DNA of 64,000 bases from Alentia gelatinosa (GCA_950022655.1 OX465584.1:56037789-56101788); one strand, 5' to 3'. Shown: positions 44,295 through 55,580, counted from the first letter of the stretch. Notes: generated from the sequence alone by a model not told the origin. Numbers and translations: made by a program.

Positions 44295-44920
44295 GATAAA
44301 ATGTAGCAATTCTTCGTTATAATCGCTCGTGTGGCTACACAACGATAAACTTAGATTTAACTTGTGAAAATATAGCACTTAGTTAAAATGATATAAACAA
44401 TACCACCAGTTCTACATCTACGCTAAACATAAAGTTATAATTTGTCAGGGTGCAGGTGATCGTAACTAGGGCAAAAATGAGAGATTCAGCAAAATCTATA
44501 TTCAACCACTGCCAAACAGCAGCGAGACTGAACACTAGATACCCTTACCCCTGAATTATATATGTACGCTACAGTATGTAGGTGCTTTATTTTTCTTGTC
44601 ATACCATATTGCTTGGAAGAACGACCTGTATTTGTCGAATGGCAATAAAGAAATAATAAAAAAATTCATAAAAAGAAAATGAATATAGCTTATACAATGT
44701 ACTGTATTCTCGGACATACCACTCTAGAGTCGACTTCACTCCATCTCTAAAAAATCATTTTTCAGAAAGACAATAGCAAACTGACCATCATTTGCCAAAT
44801 CATTGAATTTCGAAAGATTGAAAGGCAATTCTACGATATCGGCCAATTAATCAAAAAGTCACTGCTACTTTCTTCGAGAATGCATTTAAAAACATATTTC
44901 AAAATTTGAATTGTTTCGAT
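44295..44920. other. Intergenic, no feature recognised
   Basis: AT-rich. No exon or repeat is seen. A K2-like diverged hairpin follows at 44925-45115 (GAGAAAACGTGGTTATTGAG). Confidence 0.35.
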
Positions 44921-45596
44921 ATCGCCAAATAAGAGAAAACGTGGTTATTGAGCCAGCAGGGATGGACGTTGGAGGTCTTTTGTATTACATAAAATATGTA
45001 TTTATGTTACAAAGGGCCGACATTAAAATCCCTACGGCTCAGTCACTACGTCATCTTATTATTAGACTCCTAAAACCGATGAGAAAACACCATAATTTCA
45101 TTTACGTACTAAGTCATTGATTCAAAGCTCATTCACTATATCACAGTGTGCCTGAACATTATCGATACAACACCCCGGGTAGCGGGTAGTATTTCACAGC
45201 CATTCGGTCATATACCCTTTATATTAATAGTAGAGCAGTATATTCCCTTGAGACCTGACAGGGACATCCTTCATATACTTGGGTTCTAATCATCCCATAG
45301 GCGTTTTGCTGTCCCATGTGGAGTGTAAGAAGGTGACATAAAAGGGACAACTTCTGTATTTTTCTTCCGGATTGTCGACATTCACAGGAACTCTCGCGAA
45401 GGCTCACAAAAGCTTATTGTCCTTGCAAGGGACCAAGTCCAGTGAAGCTTACTTATGCTGCTTTAAATATGAATTTCTTCAAAACCTTACTTTAGATATG
45501 GTTCCGATATCCAGGTACTTTGCCGCTGCCTGGAGCTAAAGTGAAAGTAGGCCCACGCTTTAGCTCTAGTCAGCAATTCTGAATACAAAGGTCACC

Positions 45597-45877
45597 ATGG
45601 CGTCCACCTACTACGATAGAAATTTAGACCTACCGATATGACACCGATACAAAAAGCATATATCGGAGACATATCGGGAAGGTGCAAAATCGTAGATATA
45701 TGTCTAGACATGCCAATCCACCACGCATTGTATAGGGTTTTTATCGGTGTCTAATCGCAGAAACGGGGTCAACTGCCCTGATATTAGGTGACCTTCCGAC
45801 GCGATTTTGATTTTGTATCGGGAGGTGCATCGTAGACCATATCAGAGCCATATCATAGTAGGTGGACGCCAGGCCTT
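45597..45877. mobile_element. Family G, copy 4 (inverted)
   Basis: GGCGTCCACCTACTACGATA and AGTAGGTGGACGCCAGGCC. Internal order is reversed relative to 15125. Confidence 0.92.
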
Positions 45878-45879
45878 AG

Positions 45880-46198
45880 TCAAAGTCGTCGCTCTCCACG
45901 AGTTTGATGCGGTGTGATATGAACAAGGCGATAGCCGAGTGAATATCACATAGCATTCAGACGAGTTGGAGAATGACTTCTTTGACCAAAACGAGTTACT
46001 TCCTGTATTTATTAATTTCAAATTTTTAGAACCAAGTGTCTTGACTCTGCTGTCAAGACTTGTTTATGTGTGGTCTTCTAAAGAATGGATAATACATTGG
46101 ATATAAACCATGGAGAACGGACTGCAATACTGGTACGGGCATGGAGAACGAGTTCCCAATGTTAAACCCGTTGACATTTATTCCAGGGGTGAGATAAA
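45880..46198 (-). mobile_element. TCH-C abutting G, tail truncated
   Basis: It starts at GTCAAAGTCGTCGCTCTCCA directly after the G terminus, so the AAAGAAGAAACC tail is missing. A hairpin GTGTCTTGACTCTGCTGTCA interrupts the region near 46030. It ends CCAGGGGTGAGATAAA. Confidence 0.85.
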
Positions 46199-46271
46199 GG
46201 GTGTGATAGAAGGAGTTCCCAGCCTGAGAGTCAGGGTGGAAAGTACAGTGGGAAAACTGATTTGACGTTTT

Positions 46272-46555
46272 AGGCCCGGCGTCCACCTACTACGATATGG
46301 CTCCGATATGGTCTACGATGCACCTCCCGATAAAAGGTCAAAATCGCGTCGGAGGGTCACCTAATATCAGGGCAGTTGACCACGTTTCTGCGATTAGACA
46401 CTGATAAAAAACCCATACAATGCGTGGTGGATTGGCATGTCTAGACAAATGTCTACGATTTTGCACCTTCCCGATATGTCTCCGATATTTGCATTTTGTA
46501 TCGGTGCTATATCGGGAGGTCTAAATCTCTATCGTAGTAGGTGGACTCCAGGCCT
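46272..46555. mobile_element. Family G, copy 5
   Basis: GGCCCGGCGTCCACCTACTA ... ATCGTAGTAGGTGGACTCCA, complete. Confidence 0.93.
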
Positions 46556-46559
46556 ATCC

Positions 46560-47035
46560 ATCATTGTTACGAACTCACGGACCGTCAAATACTTACCTCT
46601 GAAGGGGCATATTTAGTAACAATTCATAGATTAAACGCTTGGTCTGTTCCCCTTTCATTATAAACCCTGTAATATCTTAAATTCGTAAGTATTTACATTT
46701 AATCACCATTTGAAGTTTAACTTTGGTACCCAGAGCTGGTCCGTTTAACAGCGTACTGCACAGTTGGCTGTACGTGATTTTTACGATATAGCCCTGGAGC
46801 AGAGATCAGTAAGTTTAAGAACAATATGCACAGGTGTATAATAAAGAGAACATATTCAGTATTGTAATTTTAGAGACCGTGTTCCGGACCGTGTTCGGGG
46901 TGTCTGGTACAGACCTAGGAGTGTCTAACAACTGTTTACGCCCTTCGCACACGAAATCAGGCAAACTCGGCCAAGCGTAGAATGCCTCAAAAGGATGGCC
47001 ATGGTTAGAATGGTGCAGAAGGTGGAAGGACCTCC
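46560..47035. other. Intergenic, no feature recognised
   Basis: Lies between family G and the minisatellite. The C-terminal half of a long minus-strand ORF falls here but has no known domain. Confidence 0.35.
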
Positions 47036-47059
47036 CGCCCTTTCTTGAGATTGACAGAT

Positions 47060-48480
47060 GGTGACAGGGGGTGGGGGGTGGCAGGTGGGTGGCAGAGATT
47101 GTGATGTAGATGGTGATAGGGTGGGTGGCAGGTGGGTAGCAGAGATTGTGATGGAGATGGTGATAGGGTGGGTGGCAGGTGGGTGGCAGAGATTGTGGTG
47201 GAGATGGTGATAGAGTGGGTGGCAGGTGGGTGGCAGAGATTGTGATGGAGATGGTGATAGGGTGGGTGGCAGGTGGGTGGCAGATATTGTGATGGAGATG
47301 GTGATAGGGTGGGTGGCAGGTGGGTGGCAGAGATTGTGATGGAGGTGGTGATAGGGTGGGTGGCAGGTGGATGGCAGAGATTGTGATGGAGATGGTGATA
47401 GGGTGGGTGGTAGGTGGGTGGCAGAGATTGTGATGGAGATGGTAATAGGGTGGGTGGCAGGTGGGTGGCAGAGATTGTGACATGGAGGGTGGTAGCTGAT
47501 TCAGAGAGTGGGTGACAAGGTGGGTGAATGAGAGAGAGGGTGGCAGGGTTGGTGACAGGGCGGCTCATAGGTGGCTCAGAGAGTGGGTGGCAGTTGGGTG
47601 ATAGAATGGGTGACGGAGATGGCTGGGTGGCAGGTGGGTGATGGAGTGGGTGATGGAGTGGGTGAGAGATTGGGTGACAAAGGTTTGACAGGTTGGGTAG
47701 CAGATGGGTGACAGAGATGACAGAGATGACAAGGCAGGTGGAGAGTGGGTGACAAAGTGGGTGACAAAGAATTGACAGGTTGGGTGTCAGGTGGGTGGCT
47801 GAGATGGTGACAGAGATGGTAACAGGGTGGGTGGCAGGTGGTTGAGAGAGCAGGTGACAAATATTTTGACTAGGTGGTGGCAGATGGTTGAGAGAGTGGG
47901 TAACAAAGATTTAACAGGGTGGGTGGCGGGTCGGTGAAAAGATGGGTGGCAGTTGGGTGACAGATTAGGAGACAGAGATGGTAACAGAGTTGGTGGCAGT
48001 GTGGGTGGCAGGTGGTTGAAAGAGTGCGTGACAGGGTGGCTAACAGGTGTGTGACAGGTTGGGTGACAAAGAAGAAACCTAAAAGTTTTGGTTGTCTTTG
48101 ATGTGAAGTGATATGAACGGTGAGACAGCCGAGAGTATACCATGTAGCATTCAAACGGGTTGAAGAACAACAACTTTGACCAAAACAAGTTGCTTTCTGT
48201 ATATATTTCACCCCTGTACACACTAAAAGAATGGATGACACACAGAATATAGACCAATGGAGAACGGACTGCAATACTCATAGGGGCATGGAGAACAAGT
48301 TCCCAATGTTAAGCCTATGAGTAAAATTACCAGGAGTAAAATAAAGTGTAGGTGACAGAGTGGGTAACAGGTGGGTAATAGGGTTTTTAATAGGGTGGGT
48401 GACAGAGATGGAAATAGAGTGGGTAACAGGAAGAGTAATACGGTTTTTAATAGGGTGGGTGACAGAGATGGCTGGAGATG
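47060..48480. repeat. 47-bp minisatellite grading into GGTGACAG-rich DNA
   Basis: 47094-47480 holds about nine units of 47 bp (GGCAGAGATTGTGATGGAGA plus GGTGGGTGGCAGGTGGGTGG). From 47490 it decays into GTGGGTGACAG variants to 48067 and again at 48346-48480, after an inserted TCH-C. The + strand is strikingly poor in C. Minus-strand ORFs of 187 and 222 codons (Pro/His/Thr) are artefacts. Confidence 0.93.
48068..48345 (-). mobile_element. TCH-C inserted in the minisatellite
   Basis: AAAGAAGAAACCTAAAAG, apex GGTGAGACAGCCGAGAG, inner ATTTCACCCCTGTACACACT, box GTTAAGCCTATGAG, end CCAGGAGTAAAATAAA. GGTGACAG repeats flank both sides. Confidence 0.88.
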
Positions 48481-48524
48481 GCTCACAGTGAATACATGAT
48501 TGAAACCTGACACCGGAAATCTCC

Positions 48525-48580
48525 TCGCGTGACGTCCTCCCAAGTCACATGACCCTTTGCTTCCCCATGATTGGCCACAG
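48525..48580. promoter_or_regulatory. Promoter-like cluster of known element types
   Basis: TGACGTC (CRE-like, about 48530), GTCACATGAC (E-box/USF-like, 48543-48552) and GATTGGCCA (inverted CCAAT box, about 48570) lie within 50 bp, in a region (48480-48720) free of the window's repeats. No transcript start or exon could be shown. Confidence 0.2.
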
Positions 48581-48884
48581 GGAACGCGCTGAATCGTGCA
48601 ATGAAACGCACTTGTCACACCAACGTGGTACTAGGAAGCCCCCACAATGCTGGACATGGCCTGGGTTACCATAGAAACAAGGTAATGTCCTCCCCGGAGA
48701 TGTCCAATCAATGATCTCGTACCTGATGGCTGTCTTCACACCTTTGTGTTGTTTCCACGTTCAGAACATCAAAGCCTGCTTTGAGTGTGAGGTAGCCCCT
48801 TATTATCGCTCAGCACGCATGGATACAAACCGATGTTAAATCGTATCCCCTATCCGTATCCGATATTATTTGGTAGGCTATAGG

Positions 48885-49195
48885 CCCGTTTCGATCGGCC
48901 GATTTCCCAAAACCGATCTACAGTCAGGAACCACCGACGGACTTTTAGCACTGCTGACCCAAAATCGGTCAATGGAAACGACCCAGCTTGTGAAATGACC
49001 CACGGGTTTTTCTGCTTATATTATGCAATGTGGCACCACCTACTACTGAGTGAAAACTTGGTCACTGAGTGACATCTACTACCCTTACCGGTTGTTTTTA
49101 TACCGACGCATAGTTGGTGGCACCACTGACAGACTTTCTGGATAGCTCAAAAAATCTTCGCCGTTTTCGTCGGCCAATGGAAACCGGCCTTATCC
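48885..49195. mobile_element. Family P element, full copy
   Basis: GGCCCGTTTCGATCGGCCGA and GTCGGCCAATGGAAACCGGC; the interior is nearly collinear with 29981-30297. Confidence 0.88.
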
Positions 49196-49557
49196 AATAC
49201 TTTTTCTACAAACTATCATAAAAGACAAAATGTCCTTAGCAATTTAACTCGAAATATTATTGATGGCATCTATTTGTATGTATCACAGTTCACCTATGGC
49301 CCTATGGCTAAGGATTTTTTTCTATCCGTAAAGGGAGTGTACCATTGACCCGACGAAAAGACATCCTGCGGCAATATCCGTCGGTCAGCAACGGAATCTG
49401 AATCCCTTTATTTAATATCTGAGAAAGGAATGAAGAATTTGGATACACCAGTACTTCTGAATGTTTCTGAATGTTAACGTTGACCTAGACTCTACAAGCT
49501 GTCCACCGTTTTTGACGGCCAATGGACACAGGCTTATGGGTATGTGAAATGACTACA

Positions 49558-49932
49558 GGGACCTGTTTCAGTAGTTTTGTGACATTAGGCCTATACAGAC
49601 ATCAACAGCGGCACCAACAGTGCAAGCAACAGCGGAAATTTTTTTGTCAGGTTTCAAAACGCATGTCACAGTTAATGTCAAATATCAGCGGATCGGAGCG
49701 GACAATTTTCTTAATATTTGGAACGATTATAGGTTATATATATCCCTTACTCGTGTCAAAGTTTCATTGCTTAATTTTTACGGGGAGTGAGTGAAATTGT
49801 CTAATAACTTTGAAACCAGACACACCGTGTTTGTGGTCTGTCTTGTCCTAAGTGCCGCAACTTGTGTTGATCTGTCCGTATGGTGTCACAGACACCATAC
49901 AGACATGTCACGAAACTAGTGAAACAGGTCCC
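49558..49932. mobile_element. Family Q palindromic element
   Basis: GGGACCTGTTTCAGTAGTTT and CGAAACTAGTGAAACAGGTC as inverted ends. The 90-codon ORF inside is not recognised. Confidence 0.75.
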
Positions 49933-50514
49933 AGGTGATAGGGGAGTTCAGATGGAAAGACGACAAACTCTCACGTGGGTGGAGAGTGGTTCGCTACCTG
50001 TCAATCCGGCGCCTTCATTATGATCATTTCGCTGTCATGTAACCCTGCCCGACATGGAGCTTTCACCTGACTGCTCCAATCAACTAATGATACATGGAAT
50101 CACACTCTATAGGGCATTTAGCCTATGATCCATGGGGGCTGCCATGACGCCCCCCGAGTAGGTCTTCTTCACTAATGGAGGTGAAAAAGTAGGTGTTCTT
50201 CACTAATGGAGGTGTAAAAGAAGTGAGTGATAATTGGGAAAAGTCACAACTATACACAGCTCACATGTGTAAATATTGTGTTCCATTTGAAAAACATTAT
50301 GTCCTGGGTTTAATCATTATCTTATCCTGCTCTGGGATGGGTGTAGAGAGTCAAGGGAACCATGGTAAACCATTGTAAGGCAGTTGAATTTCGTAAGAAC
50401 AAAGAGCCAGAATATAGATCTGTCCCTCAAGGGGCCTGCCATACTGCTAGCCACCTAGTGACTGCTTTGTGAACTAACAATGGCTCTGTCCCCTATAAAG
50501 CAGGATGCAACCGT

Positions 50515-50705
50515 AGAGACTAATGTGTCCGAGACAGGTGTAATTCATACCTTTCCCTGTGTCTCAGACAATTCTCCTTTTAAGAGGGATTCACACGTAG
50601 GGAATAATGTACCTGAGACAGGTGTAATTCCCACCTTCCCCTATGTCTCAGGCAATTTTCCTATAAGAGAGATTCACGCTTAGTGACTAATGTACCTGAG
50701 GGAGA
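50515..50705 (+). repeat. 84-bp tandem repeat, 2.3 units
   Basis: TAATGT starts at 50521, 50605 and 50688, each followed by -CCGAGACAGGTGTAATTC or -ACCTGAGACAGGTGTAAT and TGTCTCAG.CAATT. It resembles the ends of family S. Confidence 0.8.
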
Positions 50706-50759
50706 TGTACTTCACACCTTTCCCCTTTGGTACAAAAGTCTCCTGGAAATTTGCTTTTA

Positions 50760-50965
50760 CCAGTTTCAAGGAAAACTGTCCAATTTGATTTACATGGAGA
50801 TGTTTTATAGTAGTGACGATCGTTAATAGTGACCGTTTCCGTTGCATAGTTGGATTATCATACCTGAAAATGTATGGCACAGCTATGTCCAAATAGGTCT
50901 TAGACTATCAGTGATAGTCTTAACCCAATTTGTTCATGCAACACCTTTTCTATGAAACACCTTCC
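50760..50965. mobile_element. Inverted copy of the 22740-22870 repeat
   Basis: GATCGTTAATAGTGACCGTT, CAAATAGGTCTTAGACTATC and the ATGCAACACC end, in reverse order to 22740. Confidence 0.7.
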
Positions 50966-51081
50966 TGGTACACAGTCTCAGACTTAGGCCCAGTGAAAAC
51001 TCAGCTGGGTGTCAAGTACCTTTGAGGTTCGGGTATGAAAAACATTTGACCCTGCTTGCTCGCCCTCTATTGCCTAAGTTG

Positions 51082-51560
51082 TTTTTTTGGGGTTTTTTTT
51101 CATTCAAGGTTGTTTATTGTCAAAAATCCAGTTTTGTACAGTTCTTTCTATTTACACATTGATGGTATTAACAATAATTGACAACAATTACAGCAATTGT
51201 ATCAGCTATTAGAGCTGGTTTTCATACGAATGCCGTTTGGGTTATGTCTTTAGCACAGGTGTAGGAAAATTGATTCTCATTTGTCCTTAAACATTCATAT
51301 CACTATAAAACAAAGTATCAATTAATCCGGTATTTGTTTGACATAGCAGTTGCATTCAGACATAGGTTCATATTTGATTTCAACAGATAATATCAAAAAG
51401 GGTGTCAGAGATGATCTAGGTTTTATGCCACTGGAATAGTGTTTATCATATAGTCCTTGTTTATTTTTTTAAACTCTTTAAACATTTCAATTCGACGAGT
51501 AATTGGGGCTAGCCCATTCCATAACATGTGTCCATAGTATCCTATGCTCCGCTTGTACAT
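51082..51560 (-). mobile_element. LINE 3' end (C-terminus of ORF2, 3' UTR, poly(A))
   Basis: Minus strand, 51560 to 51425: YKRSIGYYGHMLWNGLAPIT then RRIEMFKEFKK-NKDYMI, the S--Y-G--LWN-L---IR-----FK--LK signature of non-LTR ORF2 C-termini. It is followed by about 310 bp of 3' UTR, AATAAA (51113-51118) and A/G-broken A runs (51082-51100). The 5' side is cut by family N. Confidence 0.72.
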
Positions 51561-51711
51561 ACACAATATTACCATGATTTGGATCTGCGGGGTCGTATAC
51601 TCTGAGTAGTTGATGCATAGTAATACTCCGAGCGATAGCGAGGTGTAATGCGTAGCGTCAACTACGTGGAGAGTACGACCCCGCAGACTCAAATCATGGT
51701 TATATTGTTTT
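51560..51711. mobile_element. Family N hairpin, intact
   Basis: ACAATATTACCATGATTTGG and CAAATCATGGTTATATTGT as ends, apex CTCCGAGCGATAGCGAGG. Confidence 0.88.
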
Positions 51712-51834
51712 TATTACCCACATTTAAGCAATAAATATGATCGTCAGAAAACTTTTCAACATAGTTAAGAAGTTATGTTTACATTTTTTACTGATGTTTG
51801 GGGACTACTTTCATCTAAAAAATCTGTATCCTCC

Positions 51835-51930
51835 TAGGAGATTCCGGAGGTCCGTATCCTACTCAGTAGCGATCTGTAGGCTACATAGGTTTAGTATGGA
51901 GACTCCGTATTAGGTGGGTAATAAATAGTT
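51835..51930. mobile_element. Family L (inverted)
   Basis: CTCCTAGGAGATTCCGGAGG, CAGTAGCGATCTGTAGGCTA, CCGTATTAGGTGGGTAATAA. Followed by a short TTAGG run and the palindrome GACTCAGCGCTGAGTC (51969-51984). Confidence 0.75.
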
Positions 51931-52039
51931 ATATTAGGTTAGGTTAGGTACCGGTACTGAGTCCTCGACTCAGCGCTGAGTCCGTTTGTCGCACCAATAT
52001 GCCGCTATAAATCTCAAACGTGTTTAAGTCAAAATCTAA

Positions 52040-52705
52040 GGTGGAATTCACACAGTGGGTTTAATGTACCTCACAGAGTGCAAAATCTCACGAGATCCTG
52101 TTCCTTGTCAGGGTTAAATGTCGCCATCAATTGCAGGGGAAAGTAATGTTTCAGGGAAATGAAACCCAATTTTGACGAAGACATTGTGTTTGAGTACAGA
52201 ATCTCAACAGGATTGTTTCAGACAAACACCCTGTGAGGTATAGTTATCCCATCGTGTGAATCCCGCTTGCCTAATGCCATTCTGTTCCTCGTTAGGGGTA
52301 ATTGTCGCCGACAATTGCCATAGAAAAAAACTTGCCTGAGGGAAACAGAACCCCACAATTCAGATGAGGAGATTGTCTTTCAGAACAGAATCTCGGTAGG
52401 ATTTGTCTCACACAAACACCCTGTGAGATACTATAGAAGAAACCAACAAGTTTTGGTCAAAGTCGTCAATCTCCATGAGCTTGATGTGGAGTGAATATTA
52501 CGTTCCCTTCAAATGAGTCCGAGAACGACTTTGACCAAAACGAGTAGTTTTCTATATTTATCTCACCCCTGTTCACCCTAAATGGGTATAGACCAATGGA
52601 GAACGGACTGCAATACTCGTAGGGGCATGTAAAACGAGGTCCTAATGTAAAGTCTATGGGAGAAAAATACCAGGGGTGGATAAATAAATCCCATCGTGTG
52701 AATCC
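52040..52705. mobile_element. Two adjacent S elements, the second split by TCH-C
   Basis: GGAATTCACACAGTGGG...CCCATCGTGTGAATCCC (52042-52268), then a second arm set ending CACCCTGTGAGATACT at 52432; the S end CCCATCGTGTGAATCCC resumes at 52690 after the inserted TCH-C. Confidence 0.75.
52434..52687 (-). mobile_element. TCH-C inside S, hairpin partly deleted
   Basis: TAGAAGAAACCAACAAGTTT, inner TTATCTCACCCCTGTTCACC, box GTAAAGTCTATGGG, end CCAGGGGTGGATAAA. The hairpin apex with the GAGG motif is missing. Confidence 0.85.
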
Positions 52706-52739
52706 CAGTCTAGCGGTGACAACAACAGAAATATAGGCG

Positions 52740-52930
52740 GAAAGTGGCCGGCTCTGACTGTGAGTTCCTAAGCTGGCCACCGGGCATGTCGACGGGGCTC
52801 TGGAGGAAGCATCTCAAGGCGGCAAACGGCGGGGATTACTCCTGTCTGTGGAGGGGATTATCAGAGGAGGATTGCGGTTCACGCGAATTATGTCGGTGCG
52901 AATTTACTCGGCAGAAGGAGAAATGAGCTC
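52740..52930 (+). other. GC-rich unique segment, possible exon
   Basis: Richer in GC than its surroundings, with open frames in more than one phase (60 codons at 52744-52926). No recognised protein and no convincing splice sites. Confidence 0.15.
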
Positions 52931-52964
52931 AGAAGGGACAGACATGTTTGTCAGCGTGGGCCAC

Positions 52965-53350
52965 TCGCTTATATACTCTGCTTAAAGGTTAAACTGGTCA
53001 CATAGATTTTGAGCTCGCTGCAAAAGATTAACTCTTTCGCATCTGCATGCTAACACTGTGGCATTGGGAACGGAGCAGAAGGCCAGTGTCTCGGTGTCTT
53101 AGTGTATTAGAGGCGTGCCCAGCTGACCAAGACTAATTACTAGAGAGCAAAATACCGACTGGTATATTTTGATCCTATAGAGTCTCAGGCAGTTGCAGAA
53201 ATGGCAAATTGACGGGAAATGATCCATAGACTGAACATAGGCTGAACATAACCCAAACCTATTAATTGTTACTTATTCAAAATTCCACGTTATTTATTTA
53301 AAATTCCACGCTCAATAATCAATGGTGAACATACCATTTGCTCCTAGTTT
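52965..53350 (+). repeat. Family X repeat, good copy
   Basis: CACTCGCTTATATACTCTGC, AGGTTAAACTGGTCACATAG, GTCTTAGTGTATTAGAGGCG, AACATAACCCAAACCTATTA; lacks the Y insertion seen in the 28925 copy. Confidence 0.8.
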
Positions 53351-53491
53351 TGTCAATCATTATTAATGAATAAAGCTTCGATCAGATGTTATGGATACAT
53401 GTTGAAATATATTCATTATAATCCCACTATAAAAACCTCTAACACTGAAGGTAACTTCGTATTTTGAGTTTAGATACATAGAAATTTAGAT

Positions 53492-53790
53492 GATCTCACC
53501 CCCTGGTATTTTCCCCCATAGACTTAACATTGGAAACTCGTACTCAACATCCATGGGGTATTGTAGATAGATTTTAGAAAAATACTCAATGGGGGGATGA
53601 TGTCACAAATTTTAGCCAATTAGTCAGTGATAGAGGGGAGATATAATCTGAACCGCACTCGATCCATTGCCACTGATAATATGCCATTTATTCTGGATTG
53701 CTATGTAATGTCATTCGGCGTTGCCTCGTGAGATTACTCCACAACCAAAGCCCATAGCATATTGTCAGTGGATCTGGATCTGGATGCAGT
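53492..53790 (+). mobile_element. TCH-D variant with a different hairpin tail
   Basis: GATCTCACCCCCTGGTATTT, box CCATAGACTTAACATTGG, ATGATGTCACAAATTTTAGC. The hairpin has apex TCATTCGGCGTTGCCTCGTG and outer arms CAATATGCT/AATATGCC-type sequence unlike other D copies. Confidence 0.85.
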
Positions 53791-53901
53791 TCCTTATCAT
53801 CAACGCAAATCTTTGTGTCGTTACGTATACATTTATAAAGAAACATGGGGCTGCTGGGGAAAATTGACTAAGGTGATGTACACCAAACTAGGCAAAGCCG
53901 T

Positions 53902-53945
53902 GTGAGATTACTCCACAACCAAAGCCCATAGCATATTGTCAGTGG
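53902..53945 (+). repeat. Exact 44-bp duplicate of the TCH-D 3' arm
   Basis: 53902-53945 equals 53728-53771 base for base (GTGAGATTACTCCACAACC...), and is again preceded by an apex-like GGCAAAGCCG and followed by GGATCT...GAGGTTCCTTAT. Confidence 0.9.
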
Positions 53946-54017
53946 TTATGGATCTTCATGAGGTTCCTTATGAGTAGTATGTTGAGGTATAGATAAGTCA
54001 CTATATACAACGTATAA

Positions 54018-54390
54018 AGTCCACTGTGCGATTCTAGGTACATAGGTACGTCCAGTCTCAGACTGGGCGTACCTCGAGGATCGCAACTCGGCAAAACGCA
54101 CAGTGGAGACAGCAAGTTTCCCTCAAGTCTGGGACTGGGCGTACCGGTACACCCAGTCTCAGACTGGAGGTACCGCATGTACCCCGGATCGCAAGCGTTT
54201 TTAAATATCAAACATGTTTGATATTTGGTACGCCCAGTCTGAGACTAGGCGTACCCTATGTACCTAGAATCGCAAGCCCTCCAGTCGCAAGCGAGGGTGT
54301 CTCCACACAGAATCGATGATACCTTGCGATCCGAGGTACATGCGACTGGAGGTACAGGATCGCAAGCTCCCCCGATCGCACAGTGGAGGC
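54018..54390. mobile_element. Family V palindromic element, copy 1
   Basis: Ends GTCCACTGTGCGATTC and CGATCGCACAGTGGAG. The interior is built of CCAGTCTCAGACTGG palindromes with GTACC/GGTAC and GGATCGCAAGCG blocks, plus ATCAAACATGTTTGAT. Confidence 0.82.
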
Positions 54391-54402
54391 AGACCTTTAG
54401 GC

Positions 54403-55330
54403 TTACTACCTACACTCAGAACTAACTTGCTTGTATCTGAAACCAGTCAGTATTGTGGTACATACAACACATACAGTTTACCACCTACCCTCAGAACTAA
54501 CTTGTTTGTATCTGAAACCAGTCAGTATTGTGGATACATACAACACATACAGTTTACCACCTACACTCAGAACTAACTTGTTTGTATCTGAAACCAGTCA
54601 GTATTGTGGATACATACAACACATACAGTTTACCACCTACACTCAGAACTAACCTGTTTGTATCTGAAACCAGTCAGTATTGTGGATACATACAACACAT
54701 ACAGTTTACCACCTACACTCAGAACTAACTTGTTTGTATCTGAAACCAGTCAGTATTGTGGATACATACAACACATACAGTTTACCACCTACACTCAGAA
54801 CTAACTTGTTTGTATCTGAAACCAGTCAGTATTGTGGATACATACAACACATACAGTTTACCACCTACACTCAGAACTAACTTGTTTGTATCTGAAACCA
54901 GTCAGTATTGTGGATACATACAACACATACAGTTTACCACCTACCCTCAGAACTAACTTGTTTGTATCTGAAACCAGTCAGTATTGTGGATGCATTCAAC
55001 ACATACAGTTTACCACCTACACTCAGAACTAACTTGCTTGTATCTGAAACCAGTCAGTATTGGAGATACATACAACACATACAGTTTACCACCTACACTC
55101 AGAACTAACTTGTTTGTATCTGAAACCAGTCAGTATTGTGGATGCATTCAACACATACAGTTTACCACCTACACTCAGAACTAACTTGCTTGTATCTGAA
55201 ACCAGTCAGTATTGGAGATACATACAACACATACAGTTTACTACCTACACTCAGAACTAACTTGCTTGTATCTGAAACCAGTCAGTATTGTGGATACATA
55301 CAACACATACAGTTTACCACCTACACTCGA
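54403..55330 (+). repeat. 76-bp satellite, about 12 units
   Basis: Period exactly 76 bp. Units contain AACTTGYTTGTATCTGAAAC, CAGTCAGTATTGTGGATACA and TACAGTTTACCACCTACACT. Variants (GATGCATTCAA, GGAGATACA) recur in alternate late units, showing amplification of a two-unit block. The part TTGTATCTGAAACCAGTCA is the terminus of family M. Confidence 0.97.
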
Positions 55331-55465
55331 ACACACCAGGTGATGTAGAAATCAATGGACCCAGTCAAGTGAGGATAGCGTGCTATTCCGGCGACTGATG
55401 GGCTCTAGAATCCGGACAAAAGGACCAACATCGTCCTCAAATCGGCTTCTGTCTAATGTATGCTA

Positions 55466-55580
55466 AGCCGCGGAGGGGCCGGGGGGACGGGCCGGGGGTC
55501 GGGGGGCCGGGGGTAAGCCTGACTGATCCCGGCAAGCCTCGGGCCAGGCCCCGGGAGAGGCTGAGAGGTGTGCCCAACTC
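55466..55580 (+). other. Very GC-rich block with G runs
   Basis: Five or more runs of four to six G within 55473-55515, separated by one to three bases, compatible with a G-quadruplex. It is followed by GGGGGTAAGCC, which could serve as a splice donor. Not a repeat seen elsewhere in the window. Confidence 0.6.

Noticed and set aside
46815..47568. Minus-strand ORFs of 222 and 187 codons (Pro/His/Thr-rich)
   Set aside because: They are the complement of the 47-bp minisatellite, open in several frames because the repeat lacks stops; no domain.
51932..51950. Interstitial arthropod-type telomere repeat (TTAGG)n
   Set aside because: Only about three units, too short to mean more than chance.
54316..55348. 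Ladder of nearly identical 66-codon ORFs
   Set aside because: Shadow of the 76-bp satellite: the frame reopens every unit because 76 is not a multiple of 3.
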